Under the pieces are notes generated by a model. The model worked only from the letters and a program-made list of their open reading frames with translations, searched no databases and was not told where the DNA came from. Source: Symbiodinium microadriaticum (lineage: Eukaryota; Sar; Dinophyceae; Suessiales; Symbiodiniaceae). From it: DNA of 64,000 bases. The position numbers and the translations under genes are program-made. Below, piece after piece: positions 32,605-43,124 of this stretch (its first letter is position 1; every line of letters begins with the position of its first letter). Where the stretch lies: assembly GCA_001939145.1 (NCBI GenBank), contig LSRX01000137.1:115252-179251 (forward strand), in the 5' to 3' direction.

Positions 32605-33364
32605 TCTAAGCACCCGACAACCACAAACTTTAAGCCCTCAAGCCTTGTTTCAAGAAGCTGGAACCTAAACACCGTTGAAAGGAATCCGAAAACCCTAAAC
32701 CCCAAACCCTCTTTCAAGGACATCCTAAACCCCTCTGTACAGGAATCGTAATCCCTAAACACCCTGTAATGGAGGCCTAACACCTCTTGGAAGAACCCCA
32801 CACCCGTAAAACACACACATCTGACCTTCGGTGGGTTTAGGGTTTAGGGGTTTGGGGTTTAAGGGTCTAAAGGTTTAGGGGTTTAGGCGTTTAGGGGTTT
32901 AGGGGTTTAGGGATTTAGGGTTTAGGGTTTAGGGCTTTAGGGTTCGGTGTCGGATGTCAGACCTGGGCGGTTCATCCCACAAAGCGGCGCAAGGCTCATC
33001 GCCATAGGCCTGCATTTAGAGGAGACAGGACTTTGCAAGGGTTTAGGGTTTAGGGTTTAGGAACTTTGCGAGGGTTTGTACGATTCTTAGGCGGTATAAC
33101 AGAGGGGTTCATAAAGGCGTTATTATAGGTCGTAGATGTTGCTTACCGTTGTTAGCTTATTTTACGGGCCCTTCTACTTCAAACCCCACAGAGGCATGAG
33201 ATGTGACAATGTTTTGAAATGCTGAACTGCCGGCCCCCCCTTCTATAGGGGCTCTTATACCCTAAAAAAAACACCTAAAACTTCAATCCCCGAACCAAGA
33301 CCCCCCAAAACCTAAACCCTACCTGGAACCTCAGAAACCTACCCCGTTAGGGCTCCTTTATAAG

Positions 33365-33481
33365 AATGTTATCAATACCTCTTAATAAGGAATAGTAGAG
33401 TTCAAAATCATAGTATGAGGCTCTACCCTGATTTTTTCAGTATATTTTCCTCTTTGTAAGGGCATATTGGGGCTCTCTGGG
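33365..33481. mobile_element. TIR-F-like element, degraded
   Basis: ATACCTCTTAATAAGGAATA left and AAGGGCATATTGGGGCTCTC right. Confidence 0.55.
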
Positions 33482-33667
33482 TACAAGGTTTCGGGTTTCT
33501 TAAATCAGGTTTCCTACGTTGCCCCCATCGATTGCAGACAACCCTAAACCCTAAACCCTACACCCTAAACCCCAAACCCTAAACCCCAAACCGCCGACAC
33601 TTTGAACCCGCTCAGACTGACGCGCCCGAACAACTCGTCCGAGGCCGCTTCAAAGCTCTGCTTTTTA

Positions 33668-33775
33668 CTGCGCGTTTAGGGTTAAGGGTTCGCCACGGCT
33701 TAGGGTTAAGGGTTAGCCACGGTCTTTGGTTACGGGTTCGCCACGGCTTAGGGTTTAGGGTTTCGGGTTCACTCA
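33668..33775. repeat. Tandem repeat of about 30 bp
   Basis: Units of GGGTTCGCCACGGCTTAGGG repeat three to four times with TTTAGGG-like linkers. Confidence 0.7.
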
Positions 33776-33912
33776 CCATTGTGTCACCGAGATCATCGAA
33801 TGCTGATCGGAGGCTATGGCCGTCAAAGCAAACACCGAACCGGCCTTTCCCTCAACCCTGCATCACTGTCAGGCGCGTGAGAGCCCGATGATACGAATCC
33901 CCCGAACAATAA

Positions 33913-34029
33913 CTCAAAGACCCCAATGCCCCTTAAGTAAGGAATGTATCTTTAAATACTACGGGGCGTAACAATCTTATGATGTGAGGTATTTAGTTCT
34001 GACTTAAGGGGTACTGGGCTCTCGACTCT
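33913..34029. mobile_element. TIR-F element
   Basis: Complete; about 45 bp upstream of a TIR-G element. Confidence 0.75.
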
Positions 34030-34074
34030 GGGAATAGCACCGTAAGCAGTCACCCCTGTAGAAACCTGTAAAGG

Positions 34075-34202
34075 AAAGGAAACTACAGGTGTGGAGTTCA
34101 GGGTATATAGGGCTTCTATAAGGCTTCTATAAGCTATATAGACCTTCTCTAAGGCTCCTATAAGTTAATAAGGGTTTAACTACCCACCTGAAAATGTCTA
34201 GA
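34075..34202. mobile_element. TIR-G element
   Basis: Complete. Confidence 0.75.
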
Positions 34203-34340
34203 CTAAAGGAAACCCTAAGCCCTAAGCCCTCGGAGTCCTTAAAGGAACCCTGACTCGCAAACCCCTAAGCCCCTAAAACCCTAAAACCCCTAAAGCCCTA
34301 AAACCCTTAAAAGCCCTAAAAGCCCTAAAACCCTAAAACC

Positions 34341-34419
34341 TACGGTTGATGATATAAACCCACAAACCCTAAACCCTAAGCCCCTAAACCCTAGGGCTAA
34401 ACCCACAAAATCAACCGTA
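34341..34419. mobile_element. TIR-D ends enclosing telomeric repeats
   Basis: TACGGTTGATGATATAAACC at the left and ATCAACCGTA at the right are TIR-D ends. The 50-odd bases between are CCCTAAA-type repeats rather than the family interior. A further right-arm piece is at 34587-34614. Confidence 0.65.
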
Positions 34420-35143
34420 TGACCCTACTTACCAGGTCCCTTGACCCCTTGAGTAAACCATTAAACCCGATCCCCCCAAACCCATCCTTAAACCCTAAAC
34501 CCTAAACCCTAAGTCCTTATCCCTAAACCTTTAACCCTAAGTCCTTATCCCTAAACCCTAAACCCCAAGTCCTAAACCCTAAACCCAAGGCAATGCAAGA
34601 TTTATATCAGCACAGGAGCCCCAGGAACTTTGAAAGTTCCCACCCCAAAAAAAAACCCTTCCAGGGGAACCCCTCTCGCATCCCTTAAGGGTTTTAGGGG
34701 GCCTTAGGGCTTTCGGGTTTTAGGCTTTTTGGGGTTTTAGGGTTTCAGCATTCTAGGCTTTTAGGATTTTAGGGCTTTAGGGTTTTAGGATTTTAGGATT
34801 CAGGGCTTTAGGATTTTAAGGTTTTAGGGCTTAAGGGTTTTAGGATTTTAAGGTTTGGGGGCTTTAGGGGGATCCCCTGTAGAAGGATGCCTTAACCCTA
34901 AACCCTAAACCCTAAACCCTATTTAAAAAAAAAGGAGCCCCCTTAACAAGAAAAGGGCTCGAAGATCCCTCAAAGCCCCTAAAGACCCTGACAGGCTCCC
35001 TTTGAAGGATCCCCTTTTCTCACCCTCAACAGGGTTTAGGGTTTAGGGTTTAGGGTTTAGTCAGAACTACGAAGAGGCATCAACATCAAGAGCAAAGATA
35101 ATGATTTTCCTGTTGCTTGTGCGCATCCTGATCAGCCTAAGGG

Positions 35144-35482
35144 ATGACGTACACGCCTCAATTGGATGTACGAAATGAGACTAGCACACAATCTGTACCG
35201 GTCTTCTGTGGGTCGCTGAAGCCAATCGAATACCAGCTCGCGTTGTTGTGCGAGGCATATGGTAGGTGGCAGGCATATCATTTGTGGCTCTTCGATGAAT
35301 ATTTCGATGAATGGAACTCAACATCCAGTGACATGAGGGGCGGGCGCGCTGAATGTGATTGGCACATAAACCGTATAACCTTGAACGAAGTCCGGCATGA
35401 CGGCACAATCCTTCAGACCTGTGAGTATCTGTTGTATTTTAACGCCGTTCCTCCACGGACCATCGTGCCAGTCATGGTGTAA
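35144..35482 (+). CDS. Unrecognised 112-aa ORF in a unique island
   Basis: ATG to TAA in the island 35073-35610, which has no telomeric repeats though they abut it on both sides. An in-frame TAA lies two codons before the ATG. The product includes EYQLALLCEAYGRWQAYHLW and ends AVPPRTIVPVMV. In another frame just upstream, an ATG at 35101 gives MIFLLLVRILISLRD, which resembles a signal peptide and could join after a frame change. A minus-strand frame of about 95 codons across 35318-35605 (contains IAQLVTRWIRDRRSDIGAIR) is also protein-like, so the coding strand is uncertain. No family recognised. Confidence 0.3.
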   Translation: MTYTPQLDVRNETSTQSVPVFCGSLKPIEYQLALLCEAYGRWQAYHLWLFDEYFDEWNSTSSDMRGGRAECDWHINRITLNEVRHDGTILQTCEYLLYFNAVPPRTIVPVMV

Positions 35483-35820
35483 TGCAACTCGAATTGCGCC
35501 AATATCACTCCTACGGTCCCGAATCCAGCGCGTCACCAATTGGGCAATGCGCTGATAACTGGTCCCGGAATAAAGGGTCGAATCTCCGCTTGCTGTTCTG
35601 TTTCAACGCCACCAGGACAGTTTAGGGTTTCAGGGTTTAGGACAGTTTAGGGTTCAGGACGGTTGAGGGTTTTGGGTTTAGGACAGTTTAGGGTTTAGTG
35701 TTCAGGGCGGCTTAGGGTTTAGGGTTTAGGGGAACCCCCTATAAGAAACCGTTAGAGGACCCAACCCTTAAAGGACCCCTATAGAAGGAACCCCCTCTAG
35801 AAGCCCTTGAAGGATCACCT

Positions 35821-35900
35821 GTAACTCTCTCTACCTACAGTTTAGCAGCCATTACACCCTTAATTCGCAGGTAGAACCCAGAAAACTGTAGGTAATTAAC
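35821..35900. mobile_element. TIR-H element
   Basis: Second copy, close to the first; a right-half fragment follows at 35950-35986, separated by CCCTAAA repeats. Confidence 0.65.
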
Positions 35901-36057
35901 ACTAAACCCTAAACCCTAAAACCCTAAAACCCTAAACCCCTAAACCTTTATTAACTAGGTAGAACCCAGAAAACTCTAGGAAATTAGAGTCCCAGGCAGG
36001 AACTCTTAGAACGGCCCCTCTGAAACCCTTAGACGTCGATTTGGGAACTCAGAAACC

Positions 36058-36168
36058 CCCAAGGACGAAAAGAACCCTAAAAGGGTTTAGGGTTCATACA
36101 CCATATATGGTTTAGGGTAGTACAAGGGTAGAGGGCCCCTACCTTTAAGGGTTATCTGGTCCTTAAGG
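36058..36168. mobile_element. TIR-B element with TTTAGGG in its centre
   Basis: Both arms present, reversed; CATATATGGTTTAGGGTAG replaces the usual CATATAGGGATTCATAG. Confidence 0.75.
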
Positions 36169-36721
36169 ACAACGGTTTAGCGCCTAGGAGGGTTTTGGTG
36201 TTTAGGGTTTAGGGTTTAGGGTTTAGGGCTTAGGAGGGTTTAGGGTTTAGGGCTTAGGAGGGTTGAGGGTTTAGGGCTTCGGGGTTGGTCTTGGGGGCTT
36301 TTGGGGGTTAGGGTTGGTTAAAAAGACATGTAGCGCAGGGGGTGTAGGACTCAGGGGCTGTAGGGGCTTTAGGGTTTGAAAAAATTAGGGTTTAGGACTT
36401 CGGGGGTTTAGGGCTTATTAAGGTGCTTTAAAGGGAGGGAGTTTAGGCTTTGGGGGGCGAGGGGCTTAGAGGCTCTAGGCTTTAGGGTTGACGGGGTTTA
36501 GGCTTTAGGGCTTTAGGGTTTAGGGCTATCAGGCTTGTGGTGTGCACGGCAGCAAGTATCTTGGTGTTGGCCTTGTTGTGCTTGCAGGGCCCTTCTTAAG
36601 GTGTAAGATTAACCCCTAAACCCTATGTAAACCCTAAACCCTAACCCTAGACCCTGTTCCTGCGTAAGGTTTAGGGCTTTTGGGAGCTAGCTGAAGCCTT
36701 GCCTCGGACGTACCGCAAATA

Positions 36722-36833
36722 CCTTAAGGACCAAATGACCCTTAAAAGTGGGGGCCCTGTACCCTTATCCTATGAATCCCTATATGATATACGAACCCTC
36801 TAAACCCTTCTAGGGTTCTTTTTGCCCTTAAGG
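36722..36833. mobile_element. TIR-B element
   Basis: Complete, close to consensus, opposite orientation to the copy at 36058. Confidence 0.8.
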
Positions 36834-36885
36834 TAAAAGTAGCTAAAGCGTAGCCCGGCAGCCCTATCCTCCATGCAACCGTAAA

Positions 36886-37004
36886 CCCTAAACCCTAAAA
36901 CCCATAATGGTCTTGTAGTGGTTGGTGACATTCCTAAACCCTAAACCCTAAAACCCATAATGGTCTTGTAGTTGACATTCCTAAACCCTAAACCCTAAAA
37001 CCCA
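36886..37004. repeat. Tandem duplication with CCCTAAA ends
   Basis: ACCCATAATGGTCTTGTAGT...GACATTCCTAAACCC occurs twice; the second copy lacks about nine bases; each starts and ends in CCCTAAA. Confidence 0.8.
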
Positions 37005-37307
37005 CCCGCGATAGAATATCGGAGATTGCCTGTGTGGCATCCAAGTCGTCATGCATACCGGCTGCCTGGACAAACGTTTCGACATTCTGGCTTTTTGCTT
37101 GGGGTTTAGGATTTAGGGTTTAGGATTTAGAATTTAGGGTTGAGTGTTTAAGGTTCAGAACCCTAAACCTTAAAACCCTCACAGCTGGGTCTACGTGATC
37201 AGGGCTAAAGAGCCCTTTGCGCTTATCTCGAAGCCCTATAATCCAAAATATGCCTCATAACCCTGACCGTGGTTCTAGCTCAAGGGCCTGCCAAAAAAAA
37301 TACAGGC

Positions 37308-37409
37308 CTGTAGTTCTCTCTAAACTAGGTTCCCTTTTAGGGTCCCTTTTATAAGAGTGCCGTACTATATTGGGGACCTAAAAGGGGACCCGAATTTAGA
37401 GAACTGCCC
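37308..37409. mobile_element. TIR-E element
   Basis: Complete, close to consensus. Confidence 0.8.
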
Positions 37410-37444
37410 CAAGGAAGCTGGGCGGCCAACAAGCACTTACACAC

Positions 37445-37519
37445 TTATTTCCCCAGTAAGCCAGGGAAATGAAAGGTTAAACTTTCGGATTCCTACTAAA
37501 TTATAAGAACAGCCAAAAG
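37445..37519. mobile_element. TIR-A element, 3' end missing
   Basis: Left terminus to the AAGAAC motif, then unrelated sequence. Confidence 0.65.
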
Positions 37520-37764
37520 TATGCAATGCCACTTATCAAGCCCCTATATAAACCTGAAGCTCTAAACCGATGAAGCCCCACACCCTAGGCCCCACTACCC
37601 GGCCCCAAAATCCATGCACCATAATCGAGGCGTTTCTGCCGTGCTTGAACAGAGGGGCTGAGTACCCTTGCCCAAAAAAAGTCCACCTTTTGATGTTTAG
37701 GGTTTAGGGTTTAGGGTAGGATTATATAAGCCCCAAAAAGGTTGAAGGTTACCTACTCAGCCCC

Positions 37765-38350
37765 TTAGTGAAGGCGTGTCAAGCTCACTTCGTCGCTTGG
37801 AAATGGTAGGAGACCTGCCGAGGAACCCCTGAGCTCTGGGTCAGCCGCTCGTCTAAAATTTCCACCACTCAAGCTTGCGGGTATAGACCTTTTACTCCTC
37901 ATCCAGAAGCGCATTCGCATGTCGAGCAACCTACCCCTCCACTGCATGCAATATTGCGTGCATTCGTCGATGAAACCTGCGCTTGAAAGCCGTGTGTACA
38001 TCATCCCGGCATAACTTGGCCAGCAACTCCTTCATTTGTTCCGGGTTTCGGGTTGAGTGTCCCCAAGTAGCCATTGGGAACAAGGTGTTCCTTTCGACTG
38101 TGCAACTTAAGTTTGTTGAACGGGAACTCCTAAACAAAAAAGGAAACAACTCCTAAACAAAAAAGGAAACAACTGTACTTCTTACTACTTCGGAGCCTAG
38201 AGCAGCAGCATGTTGAGCAGATTCATCATCATGGCCATGCCCACCATCTTCATCCGCAGGCTCCTTTCTTGAAAATTTCTCATTCATCATGAGTCTGGTG
38301 CTGATGGCGGTGGCGGATGGGTGGCTTTTCGTGCTGGCCGTGGCGACATC
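37765..38350 (-). pseudogene. Possible degraded gene, unrecognised
   Basis: Repeat-free island with minus-strand frames of protein-like composition: 38185-38350 (contains MMNEKFSRKEPADEDGG and a His/Asp-rich stretch), 37931-38149 (contains NPEQMKELLAKLCRDDVHTA) and 37765-38004. They lie in different frames and are separated by a 24-bp tandem duplication near 38125-38172. The upstream frame begins inside the TIR-A element at 38361. Could be one decayed gene or chance frames. Confidence 0.22.
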
Positions 38351-38360
38351 AAGCCACTTA

Positions 38361-38568
38361 CTTCCCCAATAAACCAGGGAAATAAAAGGTTTAACTTTCA
38401 GCTTTCTACTTAAATTCTTGTTTGCTGAGTTCATAAGCACAAAAAAGTGTACACTTTCAGTTCTATAAGGGGCTCATATTATCCCAAAAAGTTTAAAGCG
38501 TGCTCATTCAGCTACTAAGAATTGTAAGAAACCGAAAAGTTTAAAAAGGTTGGGTATTGGGGAACTAA
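38361..38568. mobile_element. TIR-A element split by a TIR-I insertion
   Basis: Left half 38361-38416 and right half 38520-38568 are separated by a complete TIR-I element. Fixes the order of insertion: TIR-A first, TIR-I later. Confidence 0.85.
38417..38519. mobile_element. TIR-I element nested in TIR-A, AATT target duplication
   Basis: Starts CTTGTTTGCTGAGTTC, ends CATTCAGCTACTAAG, flanked by AATT at 38413-38416 and 38520-38523. Confidence 0.88.
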
Positions 38569-38602
38569 GAATTCCTGGACTCCAGACCCTGAAGCCTGCA
38601 CC

Positions 38603-38708
38603 CTACTGTTGATGATATAAATCTGCATTACCTCAAGGACCCTAAACCATGGGAATTGCGGTATCTTCCTGATGATGGGTGATGCAGGATATATATCATC
38701 AACCGTAG
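38603..38708. mobile_element. TIR-D element
   Basis: Complete; arms CTACTGTTGATGATATAAAT and ATATATCATCAACCGTAG. Confidence 0.8.
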
Positions 38709-39042
38709 TTCCAAAAAGCCTGATAGATCTTGAGACCTGTACCCTGGATTCCCTAAACCCTGAAAGCCCTGAATTGGTTTAGGGTTTAGGGCTTGGGGTT
38801 TAGGGTTTAGCGTTTAGGGTTTAGGGATGAGGGTTTAGGGCCTAGGGTTTAGGGCTTAGGGTTTAAGGTTTAGGGCTTAGGGCTCAGGGTTTAGGCTTAG
38901 GGTTTAGGGGGCACACCCTCCCTTCACCCACGGCCTCTTCGCCGGCTGCTCTCGACGGCACACCAGCAGTCGACTGCACATGGAAGAGGCAAGGCTTCGA
39001 GATCTCAACTACTAGGGTTGAGTGTTTAGGCATCCCAAGTGT

Positions 39043-39146
39043 ATGTGTAGTTCTCTAAAGTAGGTCTCTTTTAGCGTCCTTTTCATACAGGTGCCATGCT
39101 GTTTAGGGGACCTGAAAAGGGACCCAGATTGAGAGAACGTCCCATA
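39043..39146. mobile_element. TIR-E element
   Basis: Complete, moderately diverged. Confidence 0.7.
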
Positions 39147-39426
39147 TACAAGATAGAAAGTACGGTCGGGTGTCTATGTAAGGAGTTCTGAACCCTAAAC
39201 CCTGAAACCCGGAACCCAAAACCCTAAAACCCAAAAACCCTNCCCCCCCCCCGCATGGGCCGGCCTGTCCATACCAAAGCGTGTCTGGCATGTCCCGAGT
39301 CAGCTCATCCACATCGAGGTATGCCTTTAGCTTCGGGGGTTTACTATGGGGGTCTGAATAATTAGAATAGGGGTCTTGGGGGTACATTATACCATAGCTA
39401 CAATAAGGAACCCCCAAGACAGTATG

Positions 39427-39533
39427 GGTAATCTGGTTCCTGTTGGGGCTATGTTAAACATGGTCATTTTCCAACCTTATTGGGCTTGATTATAACGAAA
39501 ATGTAGACAGTTGTATCCAACAAGGACCCAGTA
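39427..39533. mobile_element. TIR-K element
   Basis: CTGGTTCCTGTTGGGGC at the left and GTATCCAACAAGGACCCAG at the right form inverted ends (GG.TCCTTGTTGG); interior CCTTATTGGGCTTGATTATA. Confidence 0.6.
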
Positions 39534-39558
39534 ATTATATACTAGGTGCAACGGGGTT

Positions 39559-39668
39559 CCTTAAGGACCCCATGAACCTTGAAAGTAGGGGCCCTATACC
39601 CTTTTACTATGAATCCCTAAAGGGTATATGAACCCTAAACCCTTTCAGGGTTCTTTTCGTCCTTAAGG
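39559..39668. mobile_element. TIR-B element
   Basis: Complete, both CCTTAAGGAC arms intact. Confidence 0.8.
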
Positions 39669-40349
39669 CTTAGCTTCCTGGGGTCGGGTTCCAGGTTCCG
39701 AACCCATGAAGGATCTGGTTTAGGGCTCAGGGGAAACGTGGTTTGGGGCTCCCGTTCCCCACCCCGGTGTCCCTGGGGGGTTTTAGGGTTTAGGGTTTAG
39801 GGTGTCTGCACCCAGTCATTAAACAGCTCATCGCTCTCATGGCATTTCGTGCTAGCAGTAGTAGTAACAATACTACCAAGGCTATGTTCACAAAGCCCTA
39901 CATGATTGCACCGCTACTCCTCTAAGAAGGCATGGGAAGCAAAATTGTCCTGTTGAGTGTCCTATTGAACAAAAAAACTGAACCCAACACAAAAATCAAA
40001 CATGACGACTATCCTGAGCAGAGTCAAGTCGTGCATATACGGAAAACAAGTATATTCCCAGACAGACAAATATAGATTACGCTGACATCACATTTCCGAG
40101 AACACACTGGGTTCGCGCCACTCAAGGCGACAGTGTCCCAGCGGCGTTGCAGATTCTTGCATAAAATCTGAAACTATATTGCGGTTAACGGGTCAAGGGT
40201 TTAGGGTCTTACTAGATTGAGATCCTAAGTCCGCACCCCAAGCCTTCACAGGCAGCCCAATATCTCTTTACTACTTAGGGTATGTACTGCTTTTCATGAT
40301 CTTCATTCTGAATAATAAGGCGACTCCGAATTAGACGCAAACCAGGGGA

Positions 40350-40568
40350 CTACTGGGGACCGCGCCTGCTAACGACCTGTATATGCGCTTTGGTAATTCG
40401 AATCGGGGCTTGGGGAACACCGGTCTGGATCGCTTCCTCTGCCGTCCCTCGTGATTCTCCGAAGGGTTTGGAGATTTGGCCTGAGTTCAGGAGAGTCCCG
40501 AAGAATGTACAGAGCCTTCCATTGTGATTGGAAAATGACCCCAATGTCGCCTTATTTGGGAGCCACAA
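40350..40568 (-). CDS. Unrecognised 72-aa ORF
   Basis: ATG-to-stop frame in a roughly 800-bp stretch (39830-40670) with almost no telomeric repeats. Contains ATLGSFSNHNGRLCTFFGTL and SKPFGESRGTAEEAIQTG. No motif recognised and no partner frame nearby. Length alone is not significant in a 64-kb window. Confidence 0.2.
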   Translation of the reverse strand: MWLPNKATLGSFSNHNGRLCTFFGTLLNSGQISKPFGESRGTAEEAIQTGVPQAPIRITKAHIQVVSRRGPQ

Positions 40569-40670
40569 TTACTAGAATATGATCTTGGGGAACGAATGTC
40601 TACTTATATGACGACAAGAGCGACAAGCGGATGTAATCACGACTAGTTCAGTCCCCTGTCTGATCGAAAA

Positions 40671-40761
40671 CCCAGAGAGCCCAATACTCCTTAATTAAGA
40701 AATTTAGCCTTAAGTCATAATAATAAGCCTCTTATAAAGAAACAGTATTGGACACTGTGGG
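40671..40761. mobile_element. TIR-F element, right arm degraded
   Basis: CCCAGAGAGCCCAATACTCC left arm; right arm reduced to CAGTATTGGACACTGTGGG. Confidence 0.7.
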
Positions 40762-40863
40762 AAGCCGTGAACCCCGAAGCCCCTGAATTTGAGCGCTCCG
40801 GGTGCCTGCGTGCATGAGAGCTCCAATCGGGAACTTGGCCCTGGAAAAGCAAGGGTCTTATAC

Positions 40864-40964
40864 GCAGCTGCTGAGTTCATAGGCACAAAAAACTTTGCAC
40901 TGTCAGTTCTATAAGGGATCATATTATCCCAAAATGTTTAAAGTGTACTCATTCAGCTGCTAAG
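40864..40964. mobile_element. TIR-I element
   Basis: Complete copy. Confidence 0.75.
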
Positions 40965-41029
40965 AAAGTTTAGGGTTGTGGGTTTAGTTTTGGGGTTTAT
41001 AGGTCTTTGGTGTTGAGGTTCAGGGTAAA

Positions 41030-41270
41030 CCCTAAACCCTAACCCCAAACCCCAAACCCCTAAATCCTAAACCCTCAACCCCCTAAACCCAAAACCCCCC
41101 AAACCCCCCAAACCCCCTAAACCCTAAACCCCTCAAGCCCCNCCTCGCACCCCCGAACACTCTGAAAGGAACCCTAAACCCCTAAACGCTAAACCCTAAA
41201 CCCTAAACCCCTAAACCCCTAACCCCTAAACCCTAAACCCTAAACCCCTAAACCCCTAACCCCGGACCCT
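41030..41270. repeat. CCCTAAA-type array with N
   Basis: Mixed 7- and 8-bp units and C-rich variants; N at 41142; the first 1,955-bp unit begins within it. Confidence 0.85.
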
Positions 41271-41723
41271 GATCTCTGGTAGAAGTCGGGCTCGTCCTTG
41301 GTTCCGGGAATATCGGGCTCTTGGGTTTAGGGTTTAGTTTTTAGGGCGTGGCTAACCGTTAGGGGGTTTGCAGCAGATTGCAAGCTTTAAGGCTGGTTTG
41401 TAGAGGGGCCGAGGGTTGGGTTTGGGGCTTATGGGGCTTATGGAATTTGGGGTTTAGAGTTCAGCGTTCAGGACGGATACTTTCACACAGAAGTAGCCTG
41501 AAGCTTCGTTCTCTTAGGTCTCACGGGGTGATGACGACACCAATCCATAACCTCAAACTCCAAGCAACCCTCATCGGAAATTTAAATCCTGAGCTTCAGG
41601 ATCTGTACCCTGCATGCTCGTGGTCCATGTAGGCATCTGCACCCTTCCCCGGCATTCTAAGAGATACGCGCTGCCTCATTGGTGGAAGCGTCTGATGTCT
41701 CCGGGGGCATCTCACCTCAACTA

Positions 41724-42052
41724 AACCCTAAACCCTAAACCCAAAGCCCTAAACCCTAAACCCTATGCTCTAAATCCTAAACCCTAAACCCAACGCCCTA
41801 ACCCTAAACCCTAAACCCTAAAGCCTAAAGCCCTAAACCCTAAACCCTAAACCCAATGCCCTAAACCCTAAACCCTAAACCCTAAACCCAATGCCCTAAA
41901 TCCTAAACCCTAAACCCTATGCTCTAAATCCTAAACCCTAAAACCCTAAACCCAATGCCCTTAACCCTATGCCCTTAACCCTGAAGCCTAAAACCCTAAA
42001 ACCCTAAAACCCTAAACCCTATGCCCTCAACCCTATGCCCTAAACCCTAAGG
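41724..42052. repeat. Long degenerate CCCTAAA array (second copy 43679-44007)
   Basis: CCCTAAA units interleaved with CCCAATGCCCTAAA and CTATGCTCTAAATC variants that recur in small blocks. Confidence 0.85.
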
Positions 42053-42073
42053 TTTCATGAAGCCCATGTCCAT

Positions 42074-42276
42074 ACTTGGAGGGTCGGGGGACTTAGTAAG
42101 TTGGGCTCCTTAAAGGAATCCTTAAAGGGATCTATAAGGGTCTTAGGGTTTAGGGTTTAGGGGGACTTAGTAAGTAGATATTAAGTGGAGTTCTAACTAC
42201 CCCCAAAAGGGATCCTCATTGGGGTTATGATACCTATAAGCCTATGAAATAACTAGTTACTAAGTCCCCCGACCCT
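42074..42276. mobile_element. TIR-C element with internal insert and repeated arm (second copy 44029-44231)
   Basis: The left arm GGGGGACTTAGTAAGT occurs twice, separated by about 60 bp that ends in two TTTAGGG units; the right arm stops at GACCCTGTAA. Confidence 0.75.
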
Positions 42277-42811
42277 GTAACTCTGCCAAGACCCTAAACA
42301 AACCCTGTGGTTTCATGAAGCCCATGGTCATAGAGAGCCCTTGACTCCCTCGACCCTGAAACCTGCCACAAGGCCCTAACAAAGCAATGAGACCCCGAGC
42401 CCCGAAGCCAGAGCTGTGCCTGTTTCACTGGTTTAGGGCTTCGGGTTTAGGGTGTCGGGTTTAGGGTTTAGGGCTTCGGGTTTAGGGTTTATGGTTTAGG
42501 GTTTAGGGCTTCGGGTTTAGGGCTTCGGGTTTATGGTTTAGGGTTTAGGGTTTAGGGTGTATTCTATGCAGCCATAAAACCCTTCTGCAGCCCTAAACTT
42601 CTAGACTCTTATGCAGCCCTAAGCCACAAACGGATCCCAACCCCAAGGCGTGTTTTGGGTAGTGCCCCCCCCATACAGAGTCCATAAGAGGGCCCTTATG
42701 GTAGTTTTGTGATAGTCTTTTTCCTTTTTCCACTTCGGGGGCAGTATCCAAGCCATGTTGGCCACTGAAGCCTGAACCCCCGGAACTCCCCCCAAAACCG
42801 CAAACCTTCTG

Positions 42812-42907
42812 TCTTAATAAGCCAGGGAATTAAAAGGTTAAACTTTCAGACTGCTACTCAATGATAAGAACCCCAAAAAAATCAAAGGTTGGGTATTGGG
42901 AACTAAG
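42812..42907. mobile_element. TIR-A element (in 1,955-bp unit; second copy 44767-44862)
   Basis: Near-complete; left end decayed to CTTAATAAGCC. TTCTG occurs just before the left end and just after the right end. Confidence 0.75.
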
Positions 42908-43013
42908 TTCTGGAAACCCTGAATACTGTGAAGGAAGAAGGGTTCTCGAAGAGCCTACAATGAGTTTCTGTTTCGGCGGCCGGGGCATCTGATGACAGGG
43001 AGAGATAGTCATA

Positions 43014-43124
43014 ACCTGAAGGACCAAATGCCCCGTAATAGTAGGGGCCGTGTACCCTTATACTATGAATCCCCATATCGTATATGAACCCTCTCACCCC
43101 TTTCAGGGTTCTTTTCGTCCTTAG
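43014..43124. mobile_element. TIR-B element (second copy 44969-45079)
   Basis: Complete; terminal part of each 1,955-bp unit. Confidence 0.75.

Noticed and set aside
32559..32816. 85-aa minus ORF
   Set aside because: Begins in telomere-like sequence and ends in TIR-A.
39103..39417. 104-aa minus ORF
   Set aside because: Spans the N at 39242 and CCCTAAA repeats, with TIR-E and TIR-J-like sequence at its ends.
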